Origin: Vermamoeba vermiformis
Lineage: Eukaryota; Tubulinea; Echinamoebida
Assembly: GCA_045837725.1 (NCBI GenBank)
Contig: JBEWZL010000044.1
Location: 402,414 to 466,413, forward strand
Direction: 5' to 3'
DNA length: 64,000 bases
Under the pieces are notes generated by a model. That model saw only the letters and a list, made by a program, of their open reading frames with translations, made no database searches and was not told where the DNA came from. This document shows, in pieces, positions 47,319-58,341 of this stretch; the first letter of the stretch is position 1, and each line of letters begins with the position of its first letter. Made by a program: the position numbers and the translations under genes.

Positions 47319-50300
47319 ATGCTGCTAAAGCCAGCCAATACGAATTGGAGACTCTATAGTCTTTTTATTATAGGTAATGTCAAACTAATCAAATAATTTA
47401 CCTCGTTATTATTCTGACTCCTTAATTGGCTGTACGCAGTTATCGGATTGAATTTGTGCAAAGTTTCCGCTGCACACGAAGATGGCACGCAGATGCAACA
47501 AATAAAGACGGAGGGTAAGTAGAGGCAGAACTCAATTTGATTCGCTTTAAACTATTTGGCTCAAGTCTAAAAGTGCCTGATCAGACAAGTTGCAACAAAA
47601 CTTCCTAATATAGATATACGATGTAATACTTATTATTGCAATTATTTAGCGTCTCACGGCAACTGTTGGACTGTATTTAATCGCACAGAAGTGTTTCAAA
47701 TCAGTAATAATGCGGTGTTTCGATCTGATCCACGAATCCCTGCAAACGCACGAGGTACGATTACAATCGCACCATTTAAGGAATCATATATACCGTATAT
47801 TTTATTGCTAATCGACTTTAAGATTTACTCGATTACTTAGCGCTAATTTATCGTCCGTTCAATTACTTAACTAGGCGCGTGTTCGTTTGGCCCTCAAACT
47901 TTGCTGAACTAAGTTATATATTACTTCAATTAATAGTATTATCTGGTGTCAGAATCTAGCGCTGGATGCACCGCGGGTATTTTGACGTCCACTCGCTTAG
48001 CGTTCGCCTTAGCGCAACAGGACGGTATGTAAAACACTACATTAGATATGACCTACTTAATCATCATTATTAATGGTAACTCCGCAGGCCGCGTGCAGTA
48101 TCACGTTGGATCGGATAAATATCTTGAGGCGATGAGCGGCCGGCGAATCTTCTTCGAAATGAAACGCAGCGTATTGACATGGCTGGAAGAGGACTGTGTC
48201 GTATCATTCCATGGTAATCATAACTTTGTTGTGTTTCGTGAGTTGTGCACTAACATCCCACACAGCTGCCAGTGGCTTCAGCAAGCAGAAATTGAGCGGG
48301 ATTGTCGCTGAAGCAAATGTACGATTAGTGGCCAAGTTGGGGTCATTAGCGCTGTTGGAGCGGCTAGTGGGTCGTTCGATGCAGCTGATCGCTCAAGTGG
48401 ATTCGCGTCCCTTTTACGTGACTGAGTGTGAAGAGGTCAGATGATAGATTTTATACCAAATATACGTAACTAAACTTCGAGCAGTGTTTTTGGGCGGTCG
48501 ATGGTGATTTAAAATCGATTTACGCACTGTCGGTTCGTGATCTGGCTGTGCACTCGAAACACAATTTAGACGCGCTGGTTGTAGCAATGGTTAGATACGA
48601 TCGCGAGGCTCAATATGATAATACTTATCACGTCAAGCGTTCTGTTTTGACTTCAGCCCAAGGTACCGAATCTTTCTTTTGACACGTGTCACAGCCGTGA
48701 TATGATTTCATCTAACAGCTGTCAATTCACAGAACGCGGAGTAATGCCCGAAGAAGGAAATGCCTCTTTGTGGGTCTGTGTAGTGATCACCGTCGGTGTT
48801 GTGTCGAGCGTACTACTTATCGCGATGTGCGTGGACAAAGAAAAGATTTCCAGCGCCAAAAAAAAGAAGAGCAAAGTATCCAAATCGGGTGATTCTCCCG
48901 GCAAACAAAGCAGCGGCTCTGATAGCACTATTGTCTCGATGGACTTCAGTTTATCGCGAAAAGATTTGATTTCAAGTCGCGAAGGTACTCTCAACGCATT
49001 AGAATACTTTTTCGAATTCAGCGTTTGACACGTGTCATCTAGGTGTCGCATCTGATTTCGAACTGAGATCCGCCAGTCCACGCCGCGTCTATTTCCCAAT
49101 CGATGCCAGTCAATCGAGCCCATCTACTGCCTCGCCCTCACCGCGCACGATGCCTCAAACTGTGTACAGTCATTTCTTGCCGCCTGGTGCGCGCTCGAGA
49201 ATGAACGTGCCATTTGAAGACATTAAGTACGTGCAGGAGATTGGCTGCGGCAATTTTGGAAAAGTCTATTTGGCGGTACGTCGCACCTACTCGTTACTGC
49301 AGCACTTGTTCTAATGCACACCCGTACATAGAAATGGCAAGCGTTAAAAGTGGCTGTGAAAGTTACCGCGGATGACAATGCAGCCAAGTTCGAAAAGGAA
49401 TTGAGTCTCATGCTGTAAGTATTTGTGAGTAATCGTTTGAGCCTATGTGTTAACGAGCGATTGCAGACATTTGACGCCACATCCAAACGTCGTGCAAATA
49501 CTTGGCTTCAGTAACGATGGCTTTCATCCGCTGATCATGATGGAGTTTTGTCGTGGGGGTACGCTAACAATGAAGCAATGCTTTTGTGAAGGGGATTAAT
49601 TGTTGTGAACAGGCAGCTTAGCTTCGCAGATTAAAGACCCACAAGTTGCATTCCCAATCGCACGCATTGTACGCATCTTGTTCGGAGTGGCACGAGGCAT
49701 GCTTCACTTGCACAAATCAAACATTGTTCATCGCGACTTGGCAGCGCGCAATGTGTTGTTGACCAAAGATGGTGAACCCAAACTCTCTGTACGTTGAATC
49801 ATCGTCGTGCATTGATGCAAATAACCTTGCTGACCAAGCGTGACTCGATATAGGACTTTGGTTTCTCTCGCTTGTTGAAGAACGCACAAGGACGATCACG
49901 CACACTGTTAGGACCTCTGTGTTGGATGGTAAGTAGCTGACTCGGATCACGTATATTGAATCGAAACTAAGACTTCATTGCTAGTCCCCCGAGGCCCTGC
50001 AAACAGGTACTTTTAGCACGAAGCTGGATGTTTGGAGCTTTGGATGTTTGAGTAAGTTCGTTAGTATAAGCGCTTCGAATGCATTACTAAATTTATCGCC
50101 GCAGTTTACGAGCTCATTGCGCGAAAAGAACCACACGAAGGAGAAGATCTGCTAGCAGTCGGACCGAAGATCCGCGACGAGAACTTAACACCATCCACCG
50201 ACGACTTGACCTGTGAGAATGAGGTGCTGATGACACTGATGAAACAGTGCTGGAGTGTGGATCCTGATGCTCGTCCTGACTTTCAAGTAATTTGTGATGT

Positions 50301-50352
50301 GCTCGAGAAAGAGCTCAGTATTTACGAGCCTGACACCATAGTTTTTGTTTAA
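47319..50352 (+). CDS. Receptor-like protein kinase with signal peptide and novel ectodomain
   Basis: Signal peptide (WRLYSLFIIVIGLNLCKVSA) is split over two exons. An ectodomain of about 250 residues over six exons has no family I recognise (ASHGNCWTVFNRTEVFQI, GRVQYHVGSDKYLEAMSGRR, CFWAVDGDLKSIYALSVRDL). The membrane helix is SLWVCVVITVGVVSSVLLIA, followed by KEKISSAKKKKSK. Kinase: IGCGNFGKVYLA, VAVKVT, HPNVVQILGF, VHRDLAARNVLL, DFGFSR, SPEA, DVWSFGC, CWSVDPDARPDF. It is a head-to-tail paralogue of the preceding kinase, with patches of near-identity that include an intron. The acceptor at about 48732 is inferred because earlier AGs give stops. Stop 50350-50352. Confidence 0.87.
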
Positions 50353-50651
50353 TACGCGTTTGTATCATATGTAAATATCTTTGTTGTATCGTAGCGTCGG
50401 GAAATTAGGCGATCAAGGCACGTGACTTGAAATTTCCTACGATTTACCCCCTTGAACTCAAATACCCTCTGTTATTGGGGTATTATATGGCGTGACATAG
50501 TTTTTGTTTTGCGAATTAACGAAGAATATTGGTACGCGCTTCTATTAGTTCGAACATTATATCGCGCGACAGACTTTTTTTTAATTTCCCGTTGAAATAA
50601 CACGCATGTAGGAGCCACAGTGTTTTTATTTATTCACCACAACACTTACAG

Positions 50652-52557
50652 ATGGCAATGGCATATAACCCCAATTATGATATTTACTTAGCGACAAAAG
50701 CTGGCGACTTTGAACGCGTCAAATATTTGGTCGAAGTTGAAGATGTAAATATTAATCGCATGGACGATCACAACTCAGTACCTCTATTTTACGCGTGCTT
50801 GTGTGGTCATACAGGTAATTAACGCTCCATCTGAAAATTTAATTATTTCCGAAAAACTCAGAACCATTATAAAGGGACAGTATAACGTAATTTTACATAG
50901 TTTATTGTCTAAAAATATTATATTAATATTTCTGACGTTAGAACTGGTGCGATACCTTTTGGATCGTGGAGCTCGCTTGGAAGCCGGAACGTTTGTCGCC
51001 GAACGGTGTTTTTATGGCGCATTGAATGATGAAATTACGCATTTGTTGAAAACTTACAAAGGTTCGTTATTTATACGGTCAAAATCCTGAAACTGACGTC
51101 CGGATCCACAGCCAAACCGGAGAGCACCGATCACTTGGCTGAACGATTGCGCGCATTATTGAACGAGGGGTTTGCGAGCGATGCGACCTTTGTGGTCGAG
51201 AACCGCGAAATTAATGTACATAGGCACGTAGTATTGTACCCAACACGTGCCAAGTCCCTTACTAACTTTTTTGACACAGATTTGTTTTGACATCACGCTG
51301 CGAGTATTTTGTCAAAGAATTCAACGGTCGATGGACAGGTAACAGGATAACTTATTTGACACCTTGTTAGAGTGATGTCTCATCTTCAAACTGCAGATAA
51401 ATCGCGTATCCCCCTCGCACACTCATCGATCAAGTACGAGGCCTTTCACGCCCTGATGGAATACATTTACACAGGACAAGTCAACTTTGACATCGATTTT
51501 TACGAGAGCTTTATGGTGCTTTGTAGACAATGTACGTGTCAATCCGATCTGCTGTATTGAAATGTCATGGTGATCTGCTCTTACTTATCAAATGACAGGT
51601 AAATTACACGCACTGAAAGCGACACTCGAATCAGAGTACAAAATGGCGCAGACTAAGAAACACAGCCGTATTATCATCAAGCCACCCGTCTATCACGCGA
51701 CAGGGTCACCACTTTACAGGGACATGCGTCAAGTACGTAACAATATAAATGCCCTACTTGTGTTCTAATACCCCTCAGGCCCTCAAGTACATCGTGCACG
51801 AACAAGCCACGAAGAGCTCGTTGAGTTCCTCGTTGTCAGAACTCAGCCCCTTTCAGACCACATTCACCGACATTTGTCTTCTCGTTCAAGAAGTCCCCGA
51901 AGAAGGCGATGAGAATAGCACTCGTGCATTGAAATCGTCGATCAATTTGCATTGTTTTTACTCGCATCGTGCACTGTTGTACAGCCACAGCGAGTATTTC
52001 AAAGTGATGTTCACCAGTCAGTTCATTGAGAGCTCGCAAATTGACAAGCAAAAGTACGTCTATGATCAATTACCATTCATGATGCTAACCTTAGTTGCAG
52101 TCCATATGTCGAGTTAAAGGACATATCGCCGCACATCATGGAGATGGTACTCGAGTTTATGTACACGTATCACGTCGACTACATTCCCGACGAGTATTTG
52201 TTGGACTTGTTGGCCGCAGCGAGTCTCTTCTTGTTGCCGCAGTTGAAAAAGCTATGCGTCAATCAGGTCATTCGCTTGCTCACCGAAGAGAACGTGTTCA
52301 CGTACCTCTACGCTGCGGATGTGTTTCAAGCCGGCAAACTGGTAAGTGTTTTGTTATCCTAATTAATTCTTTCTAATATTAACGTCTTTTAGCGTGATGC
52401 CTGCTACGATATTATCGAACCAAATATAGAAAAATTCTACAAGAGCGCAGAACTGGAAGAATTCCTTGTTGAAGGCGACAAAGAGGCTGTTACTCACTTG
52501 AAACACGTGATTGAAGACTATGAAGAGCACTTGGAATGGTCCAAAATGAACTTGTAA
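50652..52557 (+). CDS. ABTB1: Ankyrin-repeat and double-BTB protein (ABTB1 type)
   Basis: Probable Cullin-3 adaptor. Two ankyrin repeats open the protein (YLATKAGDFERVKYLVE, VPLFYACLCGHT with ELVRYLLDRGARLEAG). The first BTB is SDATFVVENREINVHRFVLTSR, then EYFVKEFNG and FHALMEYIYTGQV. The second BTB is FTDICLLVQEVP, LHCFYSHRALLYSHSEYFKVMF, MEMVLEFMYTYHVDYIPDE, LLAAASLFLLPQLKKLC. This ankyrin-BTB-BTB order and the NPYVELKDISPHI stretch match animal ABTB1. The tail is helical and acidic (HVIEDYEEHLEWSKMNL). About nine exons; the stop is immediately followed by AATAAA. Start at 50652 or 50658. Confidence 0.9.
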
Positions 52558-52697
52558 TAAAGGACGGATCCGAGGGTTGAACAAACGTTAATTAATTTAG
52601 TTTAGAAGTACCAACGCAATTTTTTTTTGTGTGTAACAGAAAAAACTAACTCAAAAAATCTTTATCAAACTGTGTATTTGTAACAAGAACAACAATA

Positions 52698-53897
52698 ATG
52701 GATGACAATTTGGATTCAGAGCCGCCTCGCAAGAAATTCAAACGCGAGCAGGTGCAATCAACTTGTTTAATCAAAGATATTCCGTTGGATATATTGCGAG
52801 AAATATTAGACTGTTATTTGGATACCAAGACGATTTATAATGTATCCATCACCTGTCATTATTTTTACCAACGCAATCTGGTATGGCCTTCAATCACCAA
52901 GCTGAATTCGTCGATAGTTTATATCCCAATCGCTATTCGTAGTGTAGAGGCTCACAAGATCACCGAGCTCAGTTTTTCTATTGATGCTGCGCATAGCTTA
53001 AAAATTTTGTCGCATCTACTGCAATTCACCAATGTCAGAAGGCTCAGTGTCGAGGACATTCCTTGTTACGCAAAGAGATCTGTGTACAAGAATGTGTTGC
53101 TAAACTTTCCATTGCTGCGAGAACTGAAGACGCCTGCGTATCCAGAGCTCCTTGTCAACCATCCAGGAAGTTACCTCACAAAACTGGACGCGGGTAACGA
53201 CTCCGAGTTCGATGTAAAATACATCGCGCACTTCCACAAACTCGAAGTATTAACCCTGACAAGGTTGGAGCAGTTGATTGGAGCGAAGTCAATCACGCAT
53301 CTCAAGTCCTTGACAGCCATTACTCTGCGCACTACCAATATCAGCGATGCAGACTTTGCAGCACTTTGTAGACATACGCAACTAAGATACCTCAACATCG
53401 AGGAGTTTGGCCACGAGGCACAGCATGCTCACCTCACCAACTTATGCAACTTGACAACGCTGAAGCTTATCCCAACCAAAAAAAGCAATTGGCCCGAAAT
53501 ACTAGCTCCATTAACAGCACTACAACACATTTCAATCCGCTACCTCGAAGTCTCCAATTTTTCTCCTCAACTCGGCTCTTCACTTACGCACCTCTATCAA
53601 GTGCGCTCCTCACACTTTAGTCACGTGCTTCAATTGACATCGCTTCAATGCCTCTATGTAGTGGTCTCCGAATATAACGATGTAACCGCTGATGGGGGTA
53701 GAAGGTTGAGCGAGCTGCAGCAGTTGACCAAGCTCTGTTTGTGGTTTCCAAAAAGAAGAGTCCAAGTTCAAGTCGAGAATCCTTTTTGGACTGCGCTCAC
53801 ACATTTGTCGTGCTTGCAATTACGCGGCAACTTCATTGAGGAGCTCGTGAACAGAACTAAAAAGCTGATGCCGGAAGTGCAAGTGGAAACCAGTTGA
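52698..53897 (+). CDS. Intronless F-box and leucine-rich-repeat protein
   Basis: 399 codons in one open frame, unusual in this intron-rich window. The N-terminus has an NLS-like PPRKKFKRE, then a divergent F-box (IKDIPLDILREILDCYLDTKTIYNVS, CHYFYQR). About ten degenerate leucine-rich repeats follow, for example LKSLTAITLRTTNISDADFAAL, TQLRYLNIEEFG and LTALQHISIRYLEV. It probably selects substrates for an SCF ubiquitin ligase. Lack of introns could mean origin by retrocopying or simply a single-exon family. No poly(A) scar or flanking repeat was obvious. Confidence 0.85.
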   Translation: MDDNLDSEPPRKKFKREQVQSTCLIKDIPLDILREILDCYLDTKTIYNVSITCHYFYQRNLVWPSITKLNSSIVYIPIAIRSVEAHKITELSFSIDAAHSLKILSHLLQFTNVRRLSVEDIPCYAKRSVYKNVLLNFPLLRELKTPAYPELLVNHPGSYLTKLDAGNDSEFDVKYIAHFHKLEVLTLTRLEQLIGAKSITHLKSLTAITLRTTNISDADFAALCRHTQLRYLNIEEFGHEAQHAHLTNLCNLTTLKLIPTKKSNWPEILAPLTALQHISIRYLEVSNFSPQLGSSLTHLYQVRSSHFSHVLQLTSLQCLYVVVSEYNDVTADGGRRLSELQQLTKLCLWFPKRRVQVQVENPFWTALTHLSCLQLRGNFIEELVNRTKKLMPEVQVETS

Positions 53898-54250
53898 TTC
53901 ATTTTTATTGGTGTGGATTTAATGAAATGCAATTTGCTAAATGGTTTGTTAGCTTACCTTCGTTAATAATTGGTGTACTCGATGGAGTGTAGATGATGTC
54001 TTGCGGAAAAGTTGTAAAGGGTTCAAATTCGCGAGCTCGTTGGCAAAATCCAAGTATCCCAAGCTAACACAAATAGACGAGTTTGTGGCTTATTGGTACC
54101 AAGCACTTCGTCCGAAGTTCGTTGATTTAACAAAGGTTTAAAATCAACATGCCATTTTCATTCTGTTCTTCCTCCGTGCACAACGTCAGCCATTAATTTA
54201 AATTTAGAAACGATTTCTAATTGCAAATTGTAATTTTATACTCCTAGTCT
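53898..54250. other. Intergenic spacer, no gene seen
   Basis: 353 bp between two F-box genes on the same strand, AT-rich, no supported feature. Confidence 0.5.
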
Positions 54251-54837
54251 ATGGCAGAGGTACGGTCACAATTAAAATCGGTTTTTGCAAATTAATATGT
54301 AATTATTGCAATTAATCTTAAAATATTATTCTAATATTAGTATTTATTTAGAATTTATTTCAGTTACCCAACGAACTTTGGGTTGAGATCTTTTCATACG
54401 TTGAAGGAACCTCCTTAGATCTGGTGGAAAATAGCGCCTTAATGGATAAAGTATTGCTAAAATGCACTTTGTCCAAAGTTTCACAAGGAATGAAAGAACT
54501 TGCGTTGGGACTTTTTGGCGATCTTGCCTTCAAGTTTCCAAGCAATCAATGGGCGATATTATTGACTCACCGTGGGTACTTACCGCTATTGAAAGAGTTA
54601 GAAGCAAAAAAGAAGATTCGTTTCGACGCTTGGATTTATCAGGTGGCAGCCAACGCCAATCAAACTGAGGTCGCAGCGTACTTGGAAACGAAAATTGACG
54701 CAAAACTGCAAGACGATTGGCACAGCGACTTGAAGATAGTAATGGACCAAACTGAGCAACCGAAGTGGAAGGCGTTTGAAGCCTTACGCAAGAATGCTGG
54801 CGACATCGTAAACGCAATTTTGGAGCTAGTTCCATAA
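54251..54837 (+). CDS. Short F-box-like protein
   Basis: A nine-base first exon (ATG GCA GAG, 54251-54259) is spliced across a 104-bp intron to LPNELWVEIFSYVEGTSLD, the start of an F-box-like helix set (CTLSKVSQGMKELAL). The rest, about 130 residues, is helical (YLPLLKELEAKKKI, IYQVAANANQTEVAAYLET) and may be ankyrin-like, but no family was recognised. Total about 164 residues. AATAAA (54836-54841) overlaps the stop codon. The gene runs head-on into the peptidase gene 17 bp away. Confidence 0.78.
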
Positions 54838-54854
54838 TAAATACAATCACTGTT

Positions 54855-56861
54855 TTATTCTTTGTATGGCGTGTTAGTGGCGATAGAATCCACCAGTGCT
54901 TCGTTCGTAGCGAGCTTTTGAAGCACGAAGCCGATCGATTTGGCCATTTCACCGAGCACTTGTTGATTCACGTTGGCAAGTGTATCGCAAGCCATGTGAT
55001 AGCAAGGCTATGCAGCTGTTAGTAGCCGTCGAGTTCAACATACTGTATCACTTACATCGTACGAAGCGCCAGCGAAACCACCGAATTTGTCGCGCTCTTC
55101 AATGGTCTTGATTACTTCAGCACCTGTCTTAAGACCTCCAGCAGGAATGCCTGCAGCAATGAATGGTCCATAATCCGATCGACCGTTGAATTCGGTCAAG
55201 CTGTAAGCGATCTTGTTGTCCTTGAAGTATTTCTCCCACAGTGATTGAATAGTGCCGGATCCGATTGCGATCGAGGGGTCACCTGCTGAACCGTTGAACA
55301 CTCCGCGGAAGAAGTTCGGTGATCCTGTATTAGATGAGTACAGCGAACGAATGGAGGGTGTTTGTTGTCGTACCTAACATGTCAAAATTGAGATTGCACG
55401 CGATCTTCTTGAACTCGTCTTGATTGTGATTTTTCAAGTCATTGACGTAGTAATCAGAGCCCAATAAACCGAGCTCTTCTGCCGCCCACCAAGCAAATCG
55501 GACTTTGTTCTTCAACTCCAACTTCAAGTTGGCCAGTGTCAACGCGAGTTCGAGATTGGACGAGCTACCCGAGCCATTATCGTTGATTCCAGGGCCTTTG
55601 TCCATCGGTTAGCGCGGAGTACAAATCAAAGCCTGTTTACGTACCAGCAGGCACTGAATCGAGGTGACTTCCGACAACAATCACGCGGTTGTCGCGACCA
55701 GTCTTTGTGTCAGCCCAAATGTTGTACGTCACATCTTGCTTCATGCTCGTGCTCGCGTTAATTGCCAGAGTGACTTCTTGTCCCGATGACAACAAATCTC
55801 TGAGCACATTGCCAAAGCTGGTCGAGGTAGTCAACACTGCGAAACAATTAGCTTTTCAGAGCAGACCGCTTGCAACACGTACATGGAATGGCCACTTCTT
55901 TCTTCCAGTCAGCGCGTACACGCAGAGGCTTGGCGCTACTCTTCGTTGTGCTGATGATCACTCCACTCACACTGGCGTTCACAGCCGCTTCGATGGCGTG
56001 CAAAGTAGTGCAGTTAGACGACGTGACAATCATGGCTATTTCGTTATTATGACCGGCGTAGTCCGCAGCATTGCAGCCGGTGTTTGCTGCACTTGTGGTT
56101 AGAATTTACTTTGAATTTAGCGAAGAAAATTACCGTTGAACAATTTGCCAGTGACAACACTGCCCGTGGAGTAAATCACCAGGCCGAAGTCATTGTCGTA
56201 TAGTACTGACAATGAGAGCGGTGCAGTGACAGCGAGTGTCGGTGTGCCTGATCAGGCATACTGTCAGTGATTCACATTGACTTTTCCAGCGTCGCTTCTG
56301 ACACTTACCAAGCACTTTCCAATTCGGTACCGTGAAATATTGCACCTGCGGTTCGTAGCCCGCGCTCTTCAGTTTCTCGATGACGTAGTCTGCCGAGGCA
56401 TTGAAACCTGGCGTTCCGACGGCTCGTGTGCCGCCACCAATAGTGAACGCAATCTCTTGCAGTTTTTTCTGATGAAATTAATTGTTAGAGGGTGGTTGGG
56501 TGTGTTATGAAATCTATGGATAACTTACCAAGTGGTTTACGATATTTTCCGTATGGATTTGGTTGGCCCAAGCATTTTCGTCCCTCGGCTCCCAAACAGT
56601 GCTTGCTAATACAATAAATAATATTGCTAAACTGGCAGCGAGGATTAAACCGGCGAAGAGTAGCCAGAATTTTTTTGATTTTAATATGGAGCGCTAGAAA
56701 AATTAAAATTAATACAAGGAATATTGCCCGTTTATTAAATATCGACAATATTAATAAACAATGAACTTGATTAAATTAAACAGTCAAGCAGATCGACAGT
56801 ATCTTACCTTCGAATGTTTAACGCTTCGACGTTCTGAGACTAATGAGTCCTGTTCATCCAT
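54855..56861 (-). CDS. M28-family zinc aminopeptidase, type II membrane protein
   Basis: Start ATG 56861 gives a short cytosolic tail (MDEQDSLVSERRSVKHSK), then a membrane anchor (FWLLFAGLILAASLAILFIV). The ectodomain holds a PA-type insert (TGCNAADYAGHNNEIAMIV, AIEAAVNASVSGVIIS) and an M28 catalytic domain. Co-catalytic zinc ligands are complete: His and Asp in GSHLDSVP, Asp in GINDNGSGS, the Glu pair in WWAAEELGLLGSDYY, Asp in NFDMLG, and His in CYHMACDTLAN. This resembles yeast vacuolar aminopeptidase Y and bacterial S. griseus aminopeptidase. It probably trims peptides in an endolysosomal or surface compartment. AATAAA on the minus strand overlaps the stop. Confidence 0.9.
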
Positions 56862-57038
56862 TGTACACGATTGTAATAAATATGCGTGTACTTCACTTGG
56901 AGAAAGAAGTAAAAATGACATTTCAGATCAGAAAACTCGTCACCTATTTCTCGGTCGCTATTCGTTGAAGAAGAACATGGACCATTGTTAATCTTCTATA
57001 CAATCGTAGGATTTATTAAAGAAGGACCTTCAATTAAT

Positions 57039-58215
57039 TTACATAAAGTCGTCTTCCAAATCCTCCAAATCCGCGTCCTTGTTGGACTTCATGCGGCTAT
57101 TGTCCATAAAACCGACATAATTCAACAAATCTTGTTGTTTTTTCTTTTCTTCCGCTTCTTTTTGTTCTTTCAATCGCTTTAACAAAGAGATCAGATCACT
57201 AGGATCCACGAACCAATTCTGCAACACCATTACTGGTGCTCTACTTACTTGGTCTTCCTTTCGCTTCTTCTCTTCGGCACGCAATTGTCTATCGTATTCC
57301 TCGCGTTGAGCTGTATATACGGAGTGAATATTATGCACGTAAGTCGTTCGACATGTGATGGCACATACCTCGCAGATCCACCGGCTTTTCAGTGCGCGTC
57401 TTTTCGATGGCCTTAACAATCTCTTTCTTTTTTTCAATTTTGAGCTTGCGCACGAGCTTTTGGTCGTGGAAGCTGACAGCGCCAGCCTCCATTCCTTGCG
57501 TCTTCTTCAAGTTGCTCCATGGTGTGTAAATGACGGTGACAGTTTGTTCTTTGACACCTGGCGGCAAATTGACACGGTCAGTTGCGCATTCGAGTGATGG
57601 ACACGAAGAGTACAGTTGATTTTTGTATCGATAAACAAACCTTGAATGCTGTTGTTCTTGACGAGCTGCGCGCAGTCCTCCAACACGTCGGCGGGAATGT
57701 CGTCCATCGTCTTGCCCTTCTCGAGTCTCAAATAAACGTGAGCAGAAGAGAGATTGTCAACGTGAAACCTTGAAATAGAACAAAGATCAGTACCGCACGG
57801 ATCAGGGTAGAAATTCAGACTACGGTGTTAAAATAAATGAACTGTAAAGTATACTGTGAATTTTTAAAAGTGGTTAATTTTAAGAGGCTTGGTATTTGAT
57901 CGGATTGGATTGAGAAAATTTACAGCCGACATTTTTGCCAGTCTTTAAACTGCTGGTGTTTTAAAATAATATTATCCGTAATTAATTATATTATATTGAA
58001 TAATTATTTAGGGTTAAGCAATTTTGTTAGAGTTCGCACTTACCAGATGTCTTCATTTAAGCCGTATTTAATCAAGTCTTCGTTCTCAAATTTATCCTTA
58101 CCCATGTATATCACCATGTTATAAGGCGCTAAACCGATCGCGGTTAGCGATTTGAAAAAATCGATCAGTGATAGCAATAAAAGTACGCACCTCGTGAAGT
58201 GAAAAAGAACACCAT
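57039..58215 (-). CDS. CCDC25: CCDC25 homologue (NFACT-R domain)
   Basis: MVFFFTSR, then [80 protein letters not shown] and [10 protein letters not shown] follow human CCDC25 block by block. The NFACT-R fold occurs in ribosome-quality-control and RNA-binding proteins. Human CCDC25 has also been reported as a DNA sensor at the cell surface. The C-terminus is a Lys/Glu-rich coiled coil ([34 protein letters not shown]) ending DLEDDFM. Five or so introns; the region encoding INCTLRVHH in one frame is intronic. Divergent from RCC1 by only 126 bp. Confidence 0.93.
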
Positions 58216-58341
58216 TTTTCTGTTGTAGCTACAATAAGCGCTAACAAATAATTATTGGCGTGTTGACCGGTTCAAGAAAAAGTTCGACAAAGTTGGTTCG
58301 CGCTCTTTTTGTTTTATCTTTTTCCAACAGCACTGACCACA
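58216..58341. promoter_or_regulatory. Very short divergent promoter, CCDC25 and RCC1
   Basis: Only 126 bp separate the two start codons, so both promoters and 5' leaders fit in this space. A T-rich run lies on the RCC1 side. No specific element was assigned. Confidence 0.5.

Noticed and set aside
29005-47720. Frequent CAGATC/AGATCTG strings in introns and spacers
   Set aside because: Many are seen (for example 29131, 38953, 40609, 41673), but copies are short and variable, so enrichment cannot be claimed without a genome-wide count.
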